Positions 1-6,229 of a stretch of DNA of 6,229 nt are shown here, piece after piece. The stretch's first letter is position 1. Each line of letters begins with the position of its first letter. The notes under the pieces are model-generated. The model was given only the letters and a program-made list of their open reading frames with translations. It ran no database searches and was not told the origin of the DNA. The position numbers and the translations under genes were made by a program. Source of the DNA: DATAFT01 sp035544635 (lineage in GTDB: Bacteria > Acidobacteriota > Thermoanaerobaculia > Multivoradales > Multivoraceae); assembly GCA_035544635.1 (NCBI GenBank), contig DATKDQ010000264.1, positions 1 through 6,229 of the forward strand, given 5' to 3'.

Positions 1-98
1 AGCCACCACTTCTTGTTGTGGCGCAGGAAGTCGTAGAGCTCGCGCAGGAATCCGGGGGAGCTGGCCTCGGCGCGGTCCTCGAACTCGGATCTGGGCAT
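1..98 (-). CDS. DUF5989 family small membrane protein (SxtK-like), C-terminus cut by window edge
   Basis: The frame starts at an ATG (minus strand, 98-96) and runs off the left edge after 32 full codons. The visible N-terminus has RAEASSPGFLRELYDFLRH at residues 9-27 and then NKKWW at 28-32. This fits the short DUF5989 family (about 50 residues), in which an RAE-x-GFL-x-EL-x-x-FL segment leads to a basic/tryptophan patch and then one transmembrane helix. The helix would lie outside the window. It follows the SxtJ-like gene by 55 nt on the same strand, the usual place for this family beside carbamoyltransferases. From memory, SxtK of the saxitoxin cluster is the equivalent small protein, but that equivalence was not checked. 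The function is unknown; a membrane-bound accessory role to the carbamoyltransferase is inferred from context. No strong ribosome binding site is visible upstream of the ATG. Confidence 0.82.
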   Translation of the reverse strand, partial: MPRSEFEDRAEASSPGFLRELYDFLRHNKKWW

Positions 99-153
99 GA
101 CGGTGGTCTCGAGTCCCTGGTCTGGCCGCGACGATGGGTGCCCCTACGCGCCG

Positions 154-567
154 TCAGTACTGCCGGAAGTAGCGTTCCACGTCGGGCTTCCCGCGCCGGT
201 CGATCCAGTAGCTCTTGGCGTCGCGATCGAAGCGGCGATCGAGCGGATCCCGGCCCGCGACCCGGAGCGCGAGGCCGATCGGCGTCAGGACCAGATAATA
301 GATGAGTCCCAGGATCAGGTGCGACAACACCCAGCCGATGGGGGAAAGGCCCACCATCATCCCGATCCACACCCGCAGCGCGAAGCGCGGTGACAGGATA
401 CTCGTTACCGAGACCACGGCGGCGACGGCGGCGATCGCGATCGCCGCCCGCAGCAGCCCGGCCCGGGCGTAGATCAGGTACGCGACCCAGCCCCAGAACA
501 GCGGGAAGACGAGCGCGGCGAACCAGCGGAGCTGCGCGCGGGTCGGGTTGCGATTGACCTGGATCAT
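154..567 (-). CDS. SxtJ family membrane protein
   Basis: This is a 137-residue integral membrane protein. Hydrophobic segments lie at about residues 14-33 and 37-55, and a long one spans about 64-103 that could be one or two helices. The tail is charged and probably cytoplasmic. The tail motif GRDPLDRRFDRDAKSYWI (residues 105-122) resembles the conserved GxDPL...SYW end of the SxtJ family, named from the saxitoxin cluster, whose biochemical role is not known. The ATG at 567 is supported by a GAGG ribosome-binding-like sequence at 571-574 on the minus strand, though the 3-nt spacing is short. The gene lies 63 nt downstream of the carbamoyltransferase stop and 55 nt upstream of the DUF5989 gene, so all three are probably co-transcribed. 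A role as membrane anchor or partner for the carbamoyltransferase, or in handling its substrate at the membrane, is inference. The family call is firm; the function is open. Confidence 0.9.
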   Translation of the reverse strand: MIQVNRNPTRAQLRWFAALVFPLFWGWVAYLIYARAGLLRAAIAIAAVAAVVSVTSILSPRFALRVWIGMMVGLSPIGWVLSHLILGLIYYLVLTPIGLALRVAGRDPLDRRFDRDAKSYWIDRRGKPDVERYFRQY

Positions 568-630
568 CGTCCTCTGCGCTCCGCCCCTGCACTGCGAACG
601 CCGGCGCCGCAGGAACCTCTCGGTGCCGCC

Positions 631-2466
631 CTAGTCAAGCTCGAATCCTCGTTCGTACCCCGCCACCGCGGCCCTCGCGCTCGCCGGCTGCTCCTCCTTC
701 ACCAGCAGGAAGTCCTCGAGCACCAGCGCGTCCATCCCGGTGGCGAGGAAGCAGCGGTAGGCGTCCTCGGGAGTGCACACGATCGGCTCGCCACGCACGT
801 TGAAGCTGGTGTTGATCAGCACCGGGCAGCCGGTCTTGCGCTCGAACGCCTCGAGCAGGCGCGTGTAGCGCGGGTTGCGGCCGGCATCGACCGTCTGCAC
901 GCGAGCCGAGCCGTCGACGTGGGTGACGGCGGGGATGACCGACCGGGCGACCTTGCGCCGCTCCAGCCCGACGTGCCCGTTCTCCTCGACCACCGCGCGC
1001 CGCTTCGACGGATGCACCGGCGCCACCACCAGCATGTAGGGCTCGTCCTCCTCCTCGCGGGTCTCGAAGTACTCGTGCACGCGGCTGCGCAGGACCGACG
1101 GCGCGAACGGCCGGAACGACTCGCGGAACTTGATCTTGAGGTTCATCGTCGCCTGCATCTCGGGGTCGCGCGGATCGCCCAGGATGCTGCGCGCTCCGAG
1201 CGCGCGCGGTCCGAACTCCATCGGACCGTGGAACCAGCCGACCACCTTCCCGGCGCGCAGCAGGTCGCTGGTGCGATCGAGGAGCTCGGGCTCGTCGGCA
1301 AAGCGCCGGTGCGGGATCGACCGCTCGGCGAGGAAGCGCTCGATCTCCCCGTTCGAGAAGCGCGGACCGAGCAGCGATCCACGCTGGCTGTCGCCGGCGC
1401 GCGACACCCGATCGCGGCCGAGGAGCTGGTGCCAGACGAAGAGCGCCGCACCGAGCGCCCCGCCCGCATCGCCGGCCGCGGGCTGGACCCAGAGCTCCGA
1501 GAACGGCCCCTCCCGGTGCACGCGGCCGTTGGCCACGCAGTTGAGGGCGACGCCGCCCGCCATGCACAGCCGGCTCTGACCGGTCGCCCGGTGCACGTGG
1601 CGGACCATACGCAGGACGATCTCCTCGGTCACGAGCTGGATCGACGCCGCGAGGTCCATCTCGCGCTGGGTGATCGGAGCCTCGGGCCGGCGCGCCGGCC
1701 CGCCGAAGAGGCGCTCGAAGCGGCGTCCGGTCATGCGCAGCCCGGCGCAGTAGTCGAAGTAGCTCAGGTCCATGCGGAACGAGCCGTCGTCCTTGAGGTC
1801 GAGGAGGCGCTCGCGGATGACATCGGCAAAGCGGGGCTCGCCGTAGGGAGCGAGCCCCATCAGCTTGTACTCGCCCGAGTTCACTTTGAAGCCGCAGAAG
1901 TAGGTGAAGGCGGAGTAGAGGAGCCCCAGGCTGTGCGGGAAGTGGAGCTCCTGGTGGAGCTCGAGGCGGCTCCCCCGGCCCACGCCGATCGAGGCGGTGG
2001 CCCACTCCCCGACGCCGTCGAGGGTGAGGATCGCCGCCTCCTCGAAGGGCGATGGGTAGAACGCGCTCGCGGCGTGCGCTTCGTGGTGCTCGGTGAAGAC
2101 CAGGCGCCGCCGGTACGCCTTGGCGAGGCCGCGGTGAAGCTCGCGACGGGTATGGAGCTTCCTGGGCAGCCACACCGCCATCGCGCGGCGGAACGAGTCG
2201 AAGCCGCGCGGCGCGTAGGCGAGGTAGGTCTCGAGCAGGCGTTCGAACTTGAGCAGCGGCTTGTCGTAGAACGCGACGTAGTCGAGGTCGGCGGCGGCGA
2301 GCCCCGCCGTGCGCAGGCAGTGCTCGATGGCGTGGACCGGCAGGTCCTCGTCGTGCTTCTTGCGGGTGAAGCGTTCCTCCTGCGCGGCCGCGACGATGGC
2401 GCCGTCGACCACCAGGGCGGCCGCGGAGTCGTGGTAGAAGGCGGAGATGCCGAGGATGGCGGTCAA
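631..2466 (-). CDS. O-carbamoyltransferase, NodU/CmcH (TobZ/SxtI-like) family
   Basis: This 611-residue protein has the full length usual for the family. Enzymes of this group make carbamoyl-adenylate from carbamoyl phosphate and ATP in a C-terminal YrdC-like domain, then pass the carbamoyl group to an acceptor hydroxyl in an N-terminal Kae1-like domain. Visible landmarks are ILGISAFYHDSAAALVVDG at residues 4-22, the metal-site-type HHEAH at 127-131, TLDGVGEW at 148-155, NSGEYKLMGLAPYGEP at 196-211, GGVALNCVANG at 304-314 and GDAGGALGAA at 332-341. The C-terminal domain has MEFGPRALGARSILGDPR at 416-433, KFRESFRPFAPSVL at 446-459 and INTSFNVRGEPIVCTPEDAY at 551-570. The start is a TTG at 2466; it places the family's N-terminal motif directly after the initiator, and no in-frame ATG or GTG was found just upstream. 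It is probably the first gene of the operon with the SxtJ-like and DUF5989 genes. The acceptor cannot be read from the sequence: sugar, polyketide, lipid and peptidic acceptors are all known in the family. Confidence 0.96.
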   Translation of the reverse strand: MTAILGISAFYHDSAAALVVDGAIVAAAQEERFTRKKHDEDLPVHAIEHCLRTAGLAAADLDYVAFYDKPLLKFERLLETYLAYAPRGFDSFRRAMAVWLPRKLHTRRELHRGLAKAYRRRLVFTEHHEAHAASAFYPSPFEEAAILTLDGVGEWATASIGVGRGSRLELHQELHFPHSLGLLYSAFTYFCGFKVNSGEYKLMGLAPYGEPRFADVIRERLLDLKDDGSFRMDLSYFDYCAGLRMTGRRFERLFGGPARRPEAPITQREMDLAASIQLVTEEIVLRMVRHVHRATGQSRLCMAGGVALNCVANGRVHREGPFSELWVQPAAGDAGGALGAALFVWHQLLGRDRVSRAGDSQRGSLLGPRFSNGEIERFLAERSIPHRRFADEPELLDRTSDLLRAGKVVGWFHGPMEFGPRALGARSILGDPRDPEMQATMNLKIKFRESFRPFAPSVLRSRVHEYFETREEEDEPYMLVVAPVHPSKRRAVVEENGHVGLERRKVARSVIPAVTHVDGSARVQTVDAGRNPRYTRLLEAFERKTGCPVLINTSFNVRGEPIVCTPEDAYRCFLATGMDALVLEDFLLVKEEQPASARAAVAGYERGFELD

Positions 2467-2563
2467 GGATCTCGGGTGGGTCGCGGCCGCGCGGGCCGGT
2501 GGGTCGGCAGCCGCCGGATACTATAGGCGACGGCCCGAGCCAGCCCCGCCGCTCGTACTCTCC
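2467..2563. promoter_or_regulatory. Divergent intergenic region, candidate bidirectional promoter
   Basis: These 97 bp separate the TTG start of the minus-strand carbamoyltransferase from the ATG of the plus-strand sulfatase-like gene, so both transcripts should start in or near it. The stretch is almost all G and C except for an AT-rich island at 2518-2525. Read on the minus strand, 2525-2520 is TATAGT, five of six matches to the sigma-70 -10 box. It would start transcription near 2513 and leave a leader of about 47 nt. Read on the plus strand, 2519-2524 is TACTAT, a weaker -10-like match. Neither direction has a recognisable -35 box at the normal spacing, so this rests on position and base composition. 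Confidence 0.35.
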
Positions 2564-5095
2564 ATGAAGACTCCGCCCGCGCAGCCTCCCCGCCCGAGCT
2601 CCGCCCCTCCGCGGAGGCGTCGGAAGCGCCCGCGCGGCCTGGCTCGCCGCTGCGCCGTCTCGACGCTTGGCGCCGCCTTGGCCCTTGGCCTCGGAGCGTG
2701 CGCCCGGCGAGGCGGGGCCGTGGAGGAAGCGCCGGCGGCGATCAGCCTGCGCGAGCTGGTCGAGGCGGGCGCCTTCGCGGTCGACCGCGAGGAGGCGGAT
2801 GCTCCGGAGCGCGGCGCTGCGGGGGACGACCCGACCGTAGAGACCACCGGGCAGGCGGGGTCGTGGAGCCTCAGCTTCGCGGCCCCGCCCCGGGTCCAGC
2901 GGGTGGCGAGCGGTCTCCACTGGCGCACCGCGGTCCTGACCCAGCCGGGCACCTGGACCTGGGAGGTGACGGTTCCCGCGGGCGGGCGTCTCCATCTCGG
3001 CGTCGAGTCGTTCGCCGCAGCCGGCGCGAAGGGCGAGCCGCCTCCGCTCGAGGTCGTCGTCTCGGTGGTCGATGGGGAGCGCAGGAAGGCGCTGCGCGTG
3101 GTGTCGCCTGGCGAGCTCGACGCGCCCGACTGGCTCGATCTCGAGCTCGATCTCGTCCGCTGGTCGGGCCGGCGGGTGCGACTCGAGATCGCCGCGCGCG
3201 TCGTCGGCGAGCCCGCCCGGCGCGCGGCCGCGGCCGAGATCGCGTGGGCTCCGGCGCGCATCGTCGCGGACGGCCCGGTGGCGGCTCCGATCGACGCCGC
3301 GTCGCTCGCGGGCACGGCGGCCTCCGCGGCGAACGCCTCCGCTCGGGGGCCGGCGATCCCCGCGGCTGCCGTGCGGCCCTCGATCCTCCTGATCGTGATC
3401 GATACCCTGCGCCCCGACTACCTGTGGCCGTACGGCGCTCCGCGCTGGAACAGCCCTTCGATCGGGCTCGAGGTGGCGCGCCGCGGGATCGTCTTCGAGA
3501 ACGCCTACGCGCAGGCGCCGTGGACGCTGCCGTCGATGGTCTCGCTCCTGACCGGCGTCCTGCCGGGTGTCCTGCTCGGCACCCAGGTCGGCTCGTTCGC
3601 GATCCCGCCGGAGCACGCGACGTTGCCCGAGCTCCTCTCCGCGGCTGGGTACGACACCGCGGCGTTCATCGGCAATCCGACGCTGCACCAGGGCAACGGT
3701 TTCGGCCGCGGCCTCGACGACCTCTACATCTCGCCCCCGGAGACGGCGTTCGTCACGCTCGAGGACGAGCTCCTGGTGCGCAAAGCATCGTCGTGGCTGC
3801 GCGCCCGGGGCGGACGGCCGTTCTATGCGCACGTGCACTTCCTCGCGCCGCACGATCCCTATGCCAACCCGGTGCAGTTCCTGGGTCGCTCGCCGCGCCG
3901 GCCCTTCTATCTCGGGCGCGTGAACGGACGCGACGTGCACGACCTCTTCTTGGGGACGAAGACGCTGGACGACCCGGCCGAGGACGTGCCGCACCTCGAG
4001 GCGCTCTACGCGACCGAGGTGCGCTGGGTCGATCGGTGGGTGGGCAGGCTGCTCGACGCGGTTCCGGCCGAGCGGCGCGCGAACACGATCGTGGTCGTCA
4101 CCTCGGACCACGGCGAGGAGCTCTACGAGCACGGCGGCTTCAAGCACGGGCGGACGCTTTACGAGGAGCAGCTCCGGGTACCGCTCCTGGTGCGCTGGGA
4201 GGCGGCCCTACCCGCCTCCAGGCGCATCGAGGCGCCGGTGCGCCTGGTCGACCTCGCACCCACGCTGCTGGAAGCGGCCGGCGTGCGCGCGCCCGACCGA
4301 TCGCTCTCCGGCCGGAGCCTGCTGCCGCACCTCCTCGCCGGCGACGAGCCGGAGGACGCTGCGGTCTTCGCCGAGCGGCTCAACTTCGGTCCGGCGCAGG
4401 CGGCGGTGGTCTCGCGCGGCAAGAAGCTCGTGCTCTTCGACCTCTATGGCCGGGCACCGACCGAGGGCTCGATGCAGGAGCGACTGGTGGAGGAGGAGGC
4501 GGCGAAGCAGCCGCGGATCGCGCTCTACGACCTCGACCGCGATCCGCTCGAGCGCCGGAACCTGGTGGCCGAGGCGCCCGCGCTGCTGCGGCGCCTGCTG
4601 CCCCTGGTCCATCGCGGGCTCGACCGCACCACGCCGGGCCTGCGCGTTCTCGCCGGCAGCCTCCCGGCAGGCGCCCGGCTCGACGTGACGGTGCGGTTCG
4701 AGGCCGCGCCGTCCGAGTGGCGCTCCTACTTCCTCGGCGGCGCGGACGGAGCGGGGATCGTCGACCGTGAGCTGCGCCTCGACCTCGCGGCGGACGTCAT
4801 CGAAAAGGGGGCCGTCGTCCTCGGCGACTGGCGGCGCGTCGAGTCGATCGAGGCGCGGCTCGACGGTGTCGAGATCGCGGCGGAGCGCATCTGGCTGCCG
4901 CGCGGCGCGGCTGCCGGCACCCTGCCGCTCGACCTCGCCATGCTCTCGGGGGAGGCGCCCGACGGCGCCGAGGCCGAGGGGTCGCCGCCGCCGCTCCTCT
5001 ACCTCTGGGTTCCCGCCGCGGGGGTGGAGGCGGCGCCCGAAGGCAGGCCGGACGCCGAGACGCTCCACCGCCTGCGCGCGCTCGGCTACGTGTAG
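2564..5095 (+). CDS. Sulfatase-superfamily lipoprotein with threonine in place of the formylglycine residue
   Basis: This is an 843-residue predicted exported lipoprotein. A very basic N-terminus (RRRRKRPR at residues 17-24) precedes a hydrophobic stretch and the lipobox LGAC with Cys46, which points to envelope anchoring. Residues about 95-235 look like a beta-sandwich domain, ending with WLDLELDLVRWSGRRVRLEI. The catalytic core (about 270-600) belongs to the alkaline phosphatase/sulfatase superfamily. It has VIDTLRPD at 278-285 (metal-site Asp280), APWTLPSMVSLLTG at 318-331, HFLAPHDPY at 425-433, TSDHGEELYEHGG at 513-525 (metal-type Asp515/His516) and KHG at 527-529. Residues about 690-815 form a further domain I do not recognise, and the protein ends in LRALGYV, common in large sulfatases of this sort. 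The usual C/S-x-P-S/A-R signature reads T-L-P-S-M here, so formylglycine activation is not possible at this site. A phosphate or sulfate ester hydrolase or transferase using Thr321 is plausible. The frame is open upstream to 2447, but the ATG at 2564 gives the export signal and avoids overlapping the divergent gene. No clear ribosome binding site is seen. The substrate is unknown. Confidence 0.93.
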   Translation: MKTPPAQPPRPSSAPPRRRRKRPRGLARRCAVSTLGAALALGLGACARRGGAVEEAPAAISLRELVEAGAFAVDREEADAPERGAAGDDPTVETTGQAGSWSLSFAAPPRVQRVASGLHWRTAVLTQPGTWTWEVTVPAGGRLHLGVESFAAAGAKGEPPPLEVVVSVVDGERRKALRVVSPGELDAPDWLDLELDLVRWSGRRVRLEIAARVVGEPARRAAAAEIAWAPARIVADGPVAAPIDAASLAGTAASAANASARGPAIPAAAVRPSILLIVIDTLRPDYLWPYGAPRWNSPSIGLEVARRGIVFENAYAQAPWTLPSMVSLLTGVLPGVLLGTQVGSFAIPPEHATLPELLSAAGYDTAAFIGNPTLHQGNGFGRGLDDLYISPPETAFVTLEDELLVRKASSWLRARGGRPFYAHVHFLAPHDPYANPVQFLGRSPRRPFYLGRVNGRDVHDLFLGTKTLDDPAEDVPHLEALYATEVRWVDRWVGRLLDAVPAERRANTIVVVTSDHGEELYEHGGFKHGRTLYEEQLRVPLLVRWEAALPASRRIEAPVRLVDLAPTLLEAAGVRAPDRSLSGRSLLPHLLAGDEPEDAAVFAERLNFGPAQAAVVSRGKKLVLFDLYGRAPTEGSMQERLVEEEAAKQPRIALYDLDRDPLERRNLVAEAPALLRRLLPLVHRGLDRTTPGLRVLAGSLPAGARLDVTVRFEAAPSEWRSYFLGGADGAGIVDRELRLDLAADVIEKGAVVLGDWRRVESIEARLDGVEIAAERIWLPRGAAAGTLPLDLAMLSGEAPDGAEAEGSPPPLLYLWVPAAGVEAAPEGRPDAETLHRLRALGYV

Positions 5096-5104
5096 GAGCG
5101 GCTA

Positions 5105-5123
5105 GGGCCCGCCGAGGCGGCCC
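5105..5123 (+). other. GC-rich hairpin between the sulfatase-like and DUF3108-like genes
   Basis: Ten bases after the sulfatase-like stop, GGGCC (5105-5109) pairs with GGCCC (5119-5123). A bulged C at 5110, a further GC/GC pair (5111-5112 with 5117-5118) and a CGAG loop complete the stem. No T-run follows, so it is not a standard intrinsic terminator. It could damp read-through or stabilise the upstream mRNA end. In DNA this rich in G and C such stems also arise by chance. Confidence 0.3.
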
Positions 5124-5146
5124 GACGGGGTACCGCTCGGGCGCGT

Positions 5147-5947
5147 ATGATCAGTGCAGTGAGGAGGCGACGGAGTCATCACCAGCCGCCGCGACGCGCG
5201 GCGCGCGGCGGGTCGCGCCTGGCGACCTGCCGGCCGGCGATCGCCCTGGCCATGGCCGTTGCCTGCGCCGGCCCGGCGATCGCCCACGAAGAGCTCGAGT
5301 ACGGCTGGAAGCTCAAGGGGTTCAGCGGGGTGTTGATCGGCCTCTTCTACCCCGACTCCGGCGAGGCGCGGATCACGACCGAGGAGGGTCCGGGCACCCG
5401 GTACACCACGACTCTCGAGCTGACGTCGAGACAGCGGGAGGGCGCGTACTACCGCTACGGCTCCGAGATCGGCAGCGAGGGCTCGCCGGTCCGAGTGTGG
5501 AGCGCCTACCAGTTCCGCGGCAAGTCCAAGGCGCGGGAGCAGGAGGTCGACGAGCACGACGTGCTCGACTTCCCGTCGGCCATCCAAACCCTCCGGCGCG
5601 AGCGCCCGATGGAGGAGCGCTGGATCCGCCTCTGGTCGGACGGGAACGAGTATCCGCTCACCGTCAGCCCGGACGGCGTGGAGGAGATCGACTGCAACGG
5701 TCACACCTGGACCACGCGGCGCTACGTCATCGAAGGACGGCGCGTCAAGGGAGAGCGTTACTGGAAGGGGCGCTTTCAGCTCTGGCTCGCCGACGACAAG
5801 GACGCCACACCGGTGAGGATCGTGGGGGAACGGGGGCTCCTCACGGTGCGTCTCGAGCTCGTCGACGTGGCGCGGGACGAAGAGTTTCACCGACGGCGAA
5901 GACAGGCAGCGGCCGGTGAGGCACGAGGAGGTAGTTCCGTCCCCTGA
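5147..5947 (+). CDS. Secreted DUF3108-like protein
   Basis: This is a 266-residue predicted exported protein. An arginine-rich N-terminus (residues 6-30) precedes the hydrophobic stretch AIALAMAVACAGPAIA (31-46), with likely signal peptidase I cleavage after Ala46 (AIA before HEE). The body fits the DUF3108 pattern: FPSAIQTLRRER at residues 142-153, then a polar beta-rich stretch, then KGRFQLWLADDKDATPVRI (207-225), matching the family's typical 'IWLTDD...PVR' segment, and finally LLTVRLELVDV (231-241). DUF3108 proteins are periplasmic or surface proteins without an assigned function. The ATG at 5147 lacks an upstream ribosome binding site, and a GTG at 5159 is an in-frame alternative. A GAGGAGG at 5161-5167 sits inside the frame, with no usable in-frame start at the right distance. 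The gene follows the sulfatase-like gene by 51 nt on the same strand and may be co-transcribed, despite the hairpin in the gap. The family call is by pattern memory; the function is unknown. Confidence 0.8.
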   Translation: MISAVRRRRSHHQPPRRAARGGSRLATCRPAIALAMAVACAGPAIAHEELEYGWKLKGFSGVLIGLFYPDSGEARITTEEGPGTRYTTTLELTSRQREGAYYRYGSEIGSEGSPVRVWSAYQFRGKSKAREQEVDEHDVLDFPSAIQTLRRERPMEERWIRLWSDGNEYPLTVSPDGVEEIDCNGHTWTTRRYVIEGRRVKGERYWKGRFQLWLADDKDATPVRIVGERGLLTVRLELVDVARDEEFHRRRRQAAAGEARGGSSVP

Positions 5948-6064
5948 CAGGGTCGAGGCGTCGCGAACCGAGCGCTAGTCCACTCGTCGGGCAATGCAAC
6001 ATTCGGGTGTTCCCCGGCCGCGGTCGCTTCGGCATCGGCGCCCCGCACGTTCGAGGCTCATCCG

Positions 6065-6229
6065 TCACTCCCGACCGAGAACTGCCGTCGGATCGAGTCT
6101 CGAGGCACGGAGTGCCGGCAGCAGAAGGGCGGGGAACGCCAGGGCGGTGCTGACAGCGATGACAGAGACGATGAGAGCTGGGGTCAGCCCAGCGCTGAAC
6201 GAGTAGAGGACGACGAGCAGGCGGAGGAT
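6065..6229 (-). CDS. MacB/FtsX-type ABC transporter permease, C-terminal fragment
   Basis: A frame enters from the right edge and ends at a TGA (minus strand, 6067-6065), giving 54 codons of a protein's C-terminus. It contains one clear hydrophobic segment, GLTPALIVSVIAVSTALAFP (residues 14-33 of the fragment), then ALLLPALRASRLDPTAVLGRE at the very end. A last helix followed by 'PA-R-AS-R-x-DP-x-x-x-L-x-x-E' is the characteristic end of MacB/FtsX-like permeases, including the large acidobacterial-type duplicated permeases. Such proteins work with an ATPase in efflux or lipoprotein handling, but no ATPase is in view. It converges on the DUF3108-like gene across a 117-bp spacer, so it belongs to another transcription unit. 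The start, full length and subfamily cannot be judged. Confidence 0.75.
   Translation of the reverse strand: MLRLLVVLYSFSAGLTPALIVSVIAVSTALAFPALLLPALRASRLDPTAVLGRE

Noticed and set aside
919..2526. A 535-codon open frame on the plus strand opposite the carbamoyltransferase
   Set aside because: It is antisense to a well-supported gene, has low-complexity composition (many His, Arg, Glu, Ala), and shows no recognisable domain, signal or membrane segment.
635..4147. A 1170-codon open frame on the minus strand spanning the carbamoyltransferase and much of the sulfatase-like gene
   Set aside because: It is arginine-, proline- and glycine-rich with no family motif, and it overlaps two genes with clear conserved motifs in other frames. 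In DNA this GC-rich, stop codons are scarce and long shadow frames are expected.
2698..4770. A 690-codon plus-strand frame inside the sulfatase-like gene
   Set aside because: It is an Arg/Gly/Ala-rich shadow in another frame; the overlapping frame carries the conserved catalytic motifs.
4208..5068. A 286-codon minus-strand frame opposite the 3' part of the sulfatase-like gene
   Set aside because: It is antisense, has no recognised motif, and its composition is typical of the complement of GC-rich coding DNA.
5102..5890. A 262-codon minus-strand frame opposite the DUF3108-like gene
   Set aside because: The plus-strand frame has a signal peptide and DUF3108 landmarks; this one has neither and runs through the intergenic hairpin.
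5948..6064. Bidirectional terminator in the convergent spacer
   Set aside because: Only short or imperfect stems are visible (for example AACAT/GTGTT around a UCGG loop near 5998-6012), without T-runs on either strand. The evidence is too weak to call a terminator.
5994..6206. A 70-codon plus-strand frame at the right end
   Set aside because: It overlaps the minus-strand permease tail antisense, has a basic low-complexity composition and no ribosome binding site.

Overview
The window is very GC-rich DNA packed with genes, from a bacterium that looks Gram-negative. The main signs are a lipobox-bearing exported sulfatase-superfamily protein, a DUF3108-type secreted protein and the tail of a MacB/FtsX-type permease. 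The style (high GC, large lipoprotein 'sulfatases' ending in LRALGYV, a permease ending in an ASRLDP-type motif) fits Acidobacteriota, Myxococcota or similar environmental phyla. The sequence alone does not settle the phylum. No rRNA, tRNA, CRISPR array, insertion sequence or integrase is visible.

Left half (1-2466, all minus strand): three genes read right to left as an apparent operon. They are a NodU/CmcH-type O-carbamoyltransferase (631-2466), a small SxtJ-family membrane protein (154-567) and the N-terminus of a DUF5989 small protein (1-98, cut by the window edge). This is the carbamoyltransferase/SxtJ/SxtK-like trio named after the saxitoxin cluster, but nothing else from toxin biosynthesis is seen here. 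The likely job is transfer of a carbamoyl group to a hydroxyl of an unknown acceptor, with two small membrane partners. The operon may continue past the left edge.

Centre (2467-2563): a 97-bp divergent intergenic region with one AT-rich island, a candidate shared promoter.

Right half: a plus-strand pair. The first gene is an 843-residue predicted lipoprotein of the alkaline phosphatase/sulfatase superfamily (2564-5095). It has threonine where sulfatases carry the formylglycine cysteine or serine, and it has extra domains on both sides of the core. The second is a secreted DUF3108-like protein (5147-5947). A GC-rich hairpin lies in the 51-bp gap between them. Past a 117-bp convergent spacer (5948-6064), in which I see no convincing terminator, the C-terminal 54 codons of an ABC-transporter permease run in from the right edge on the minus strand.

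The carbamoyltransferase module and the sulfatase-like lipoprotein share only the divergent intergenic region. Whether they act on the same envelope glycan or metabolite is speculation.
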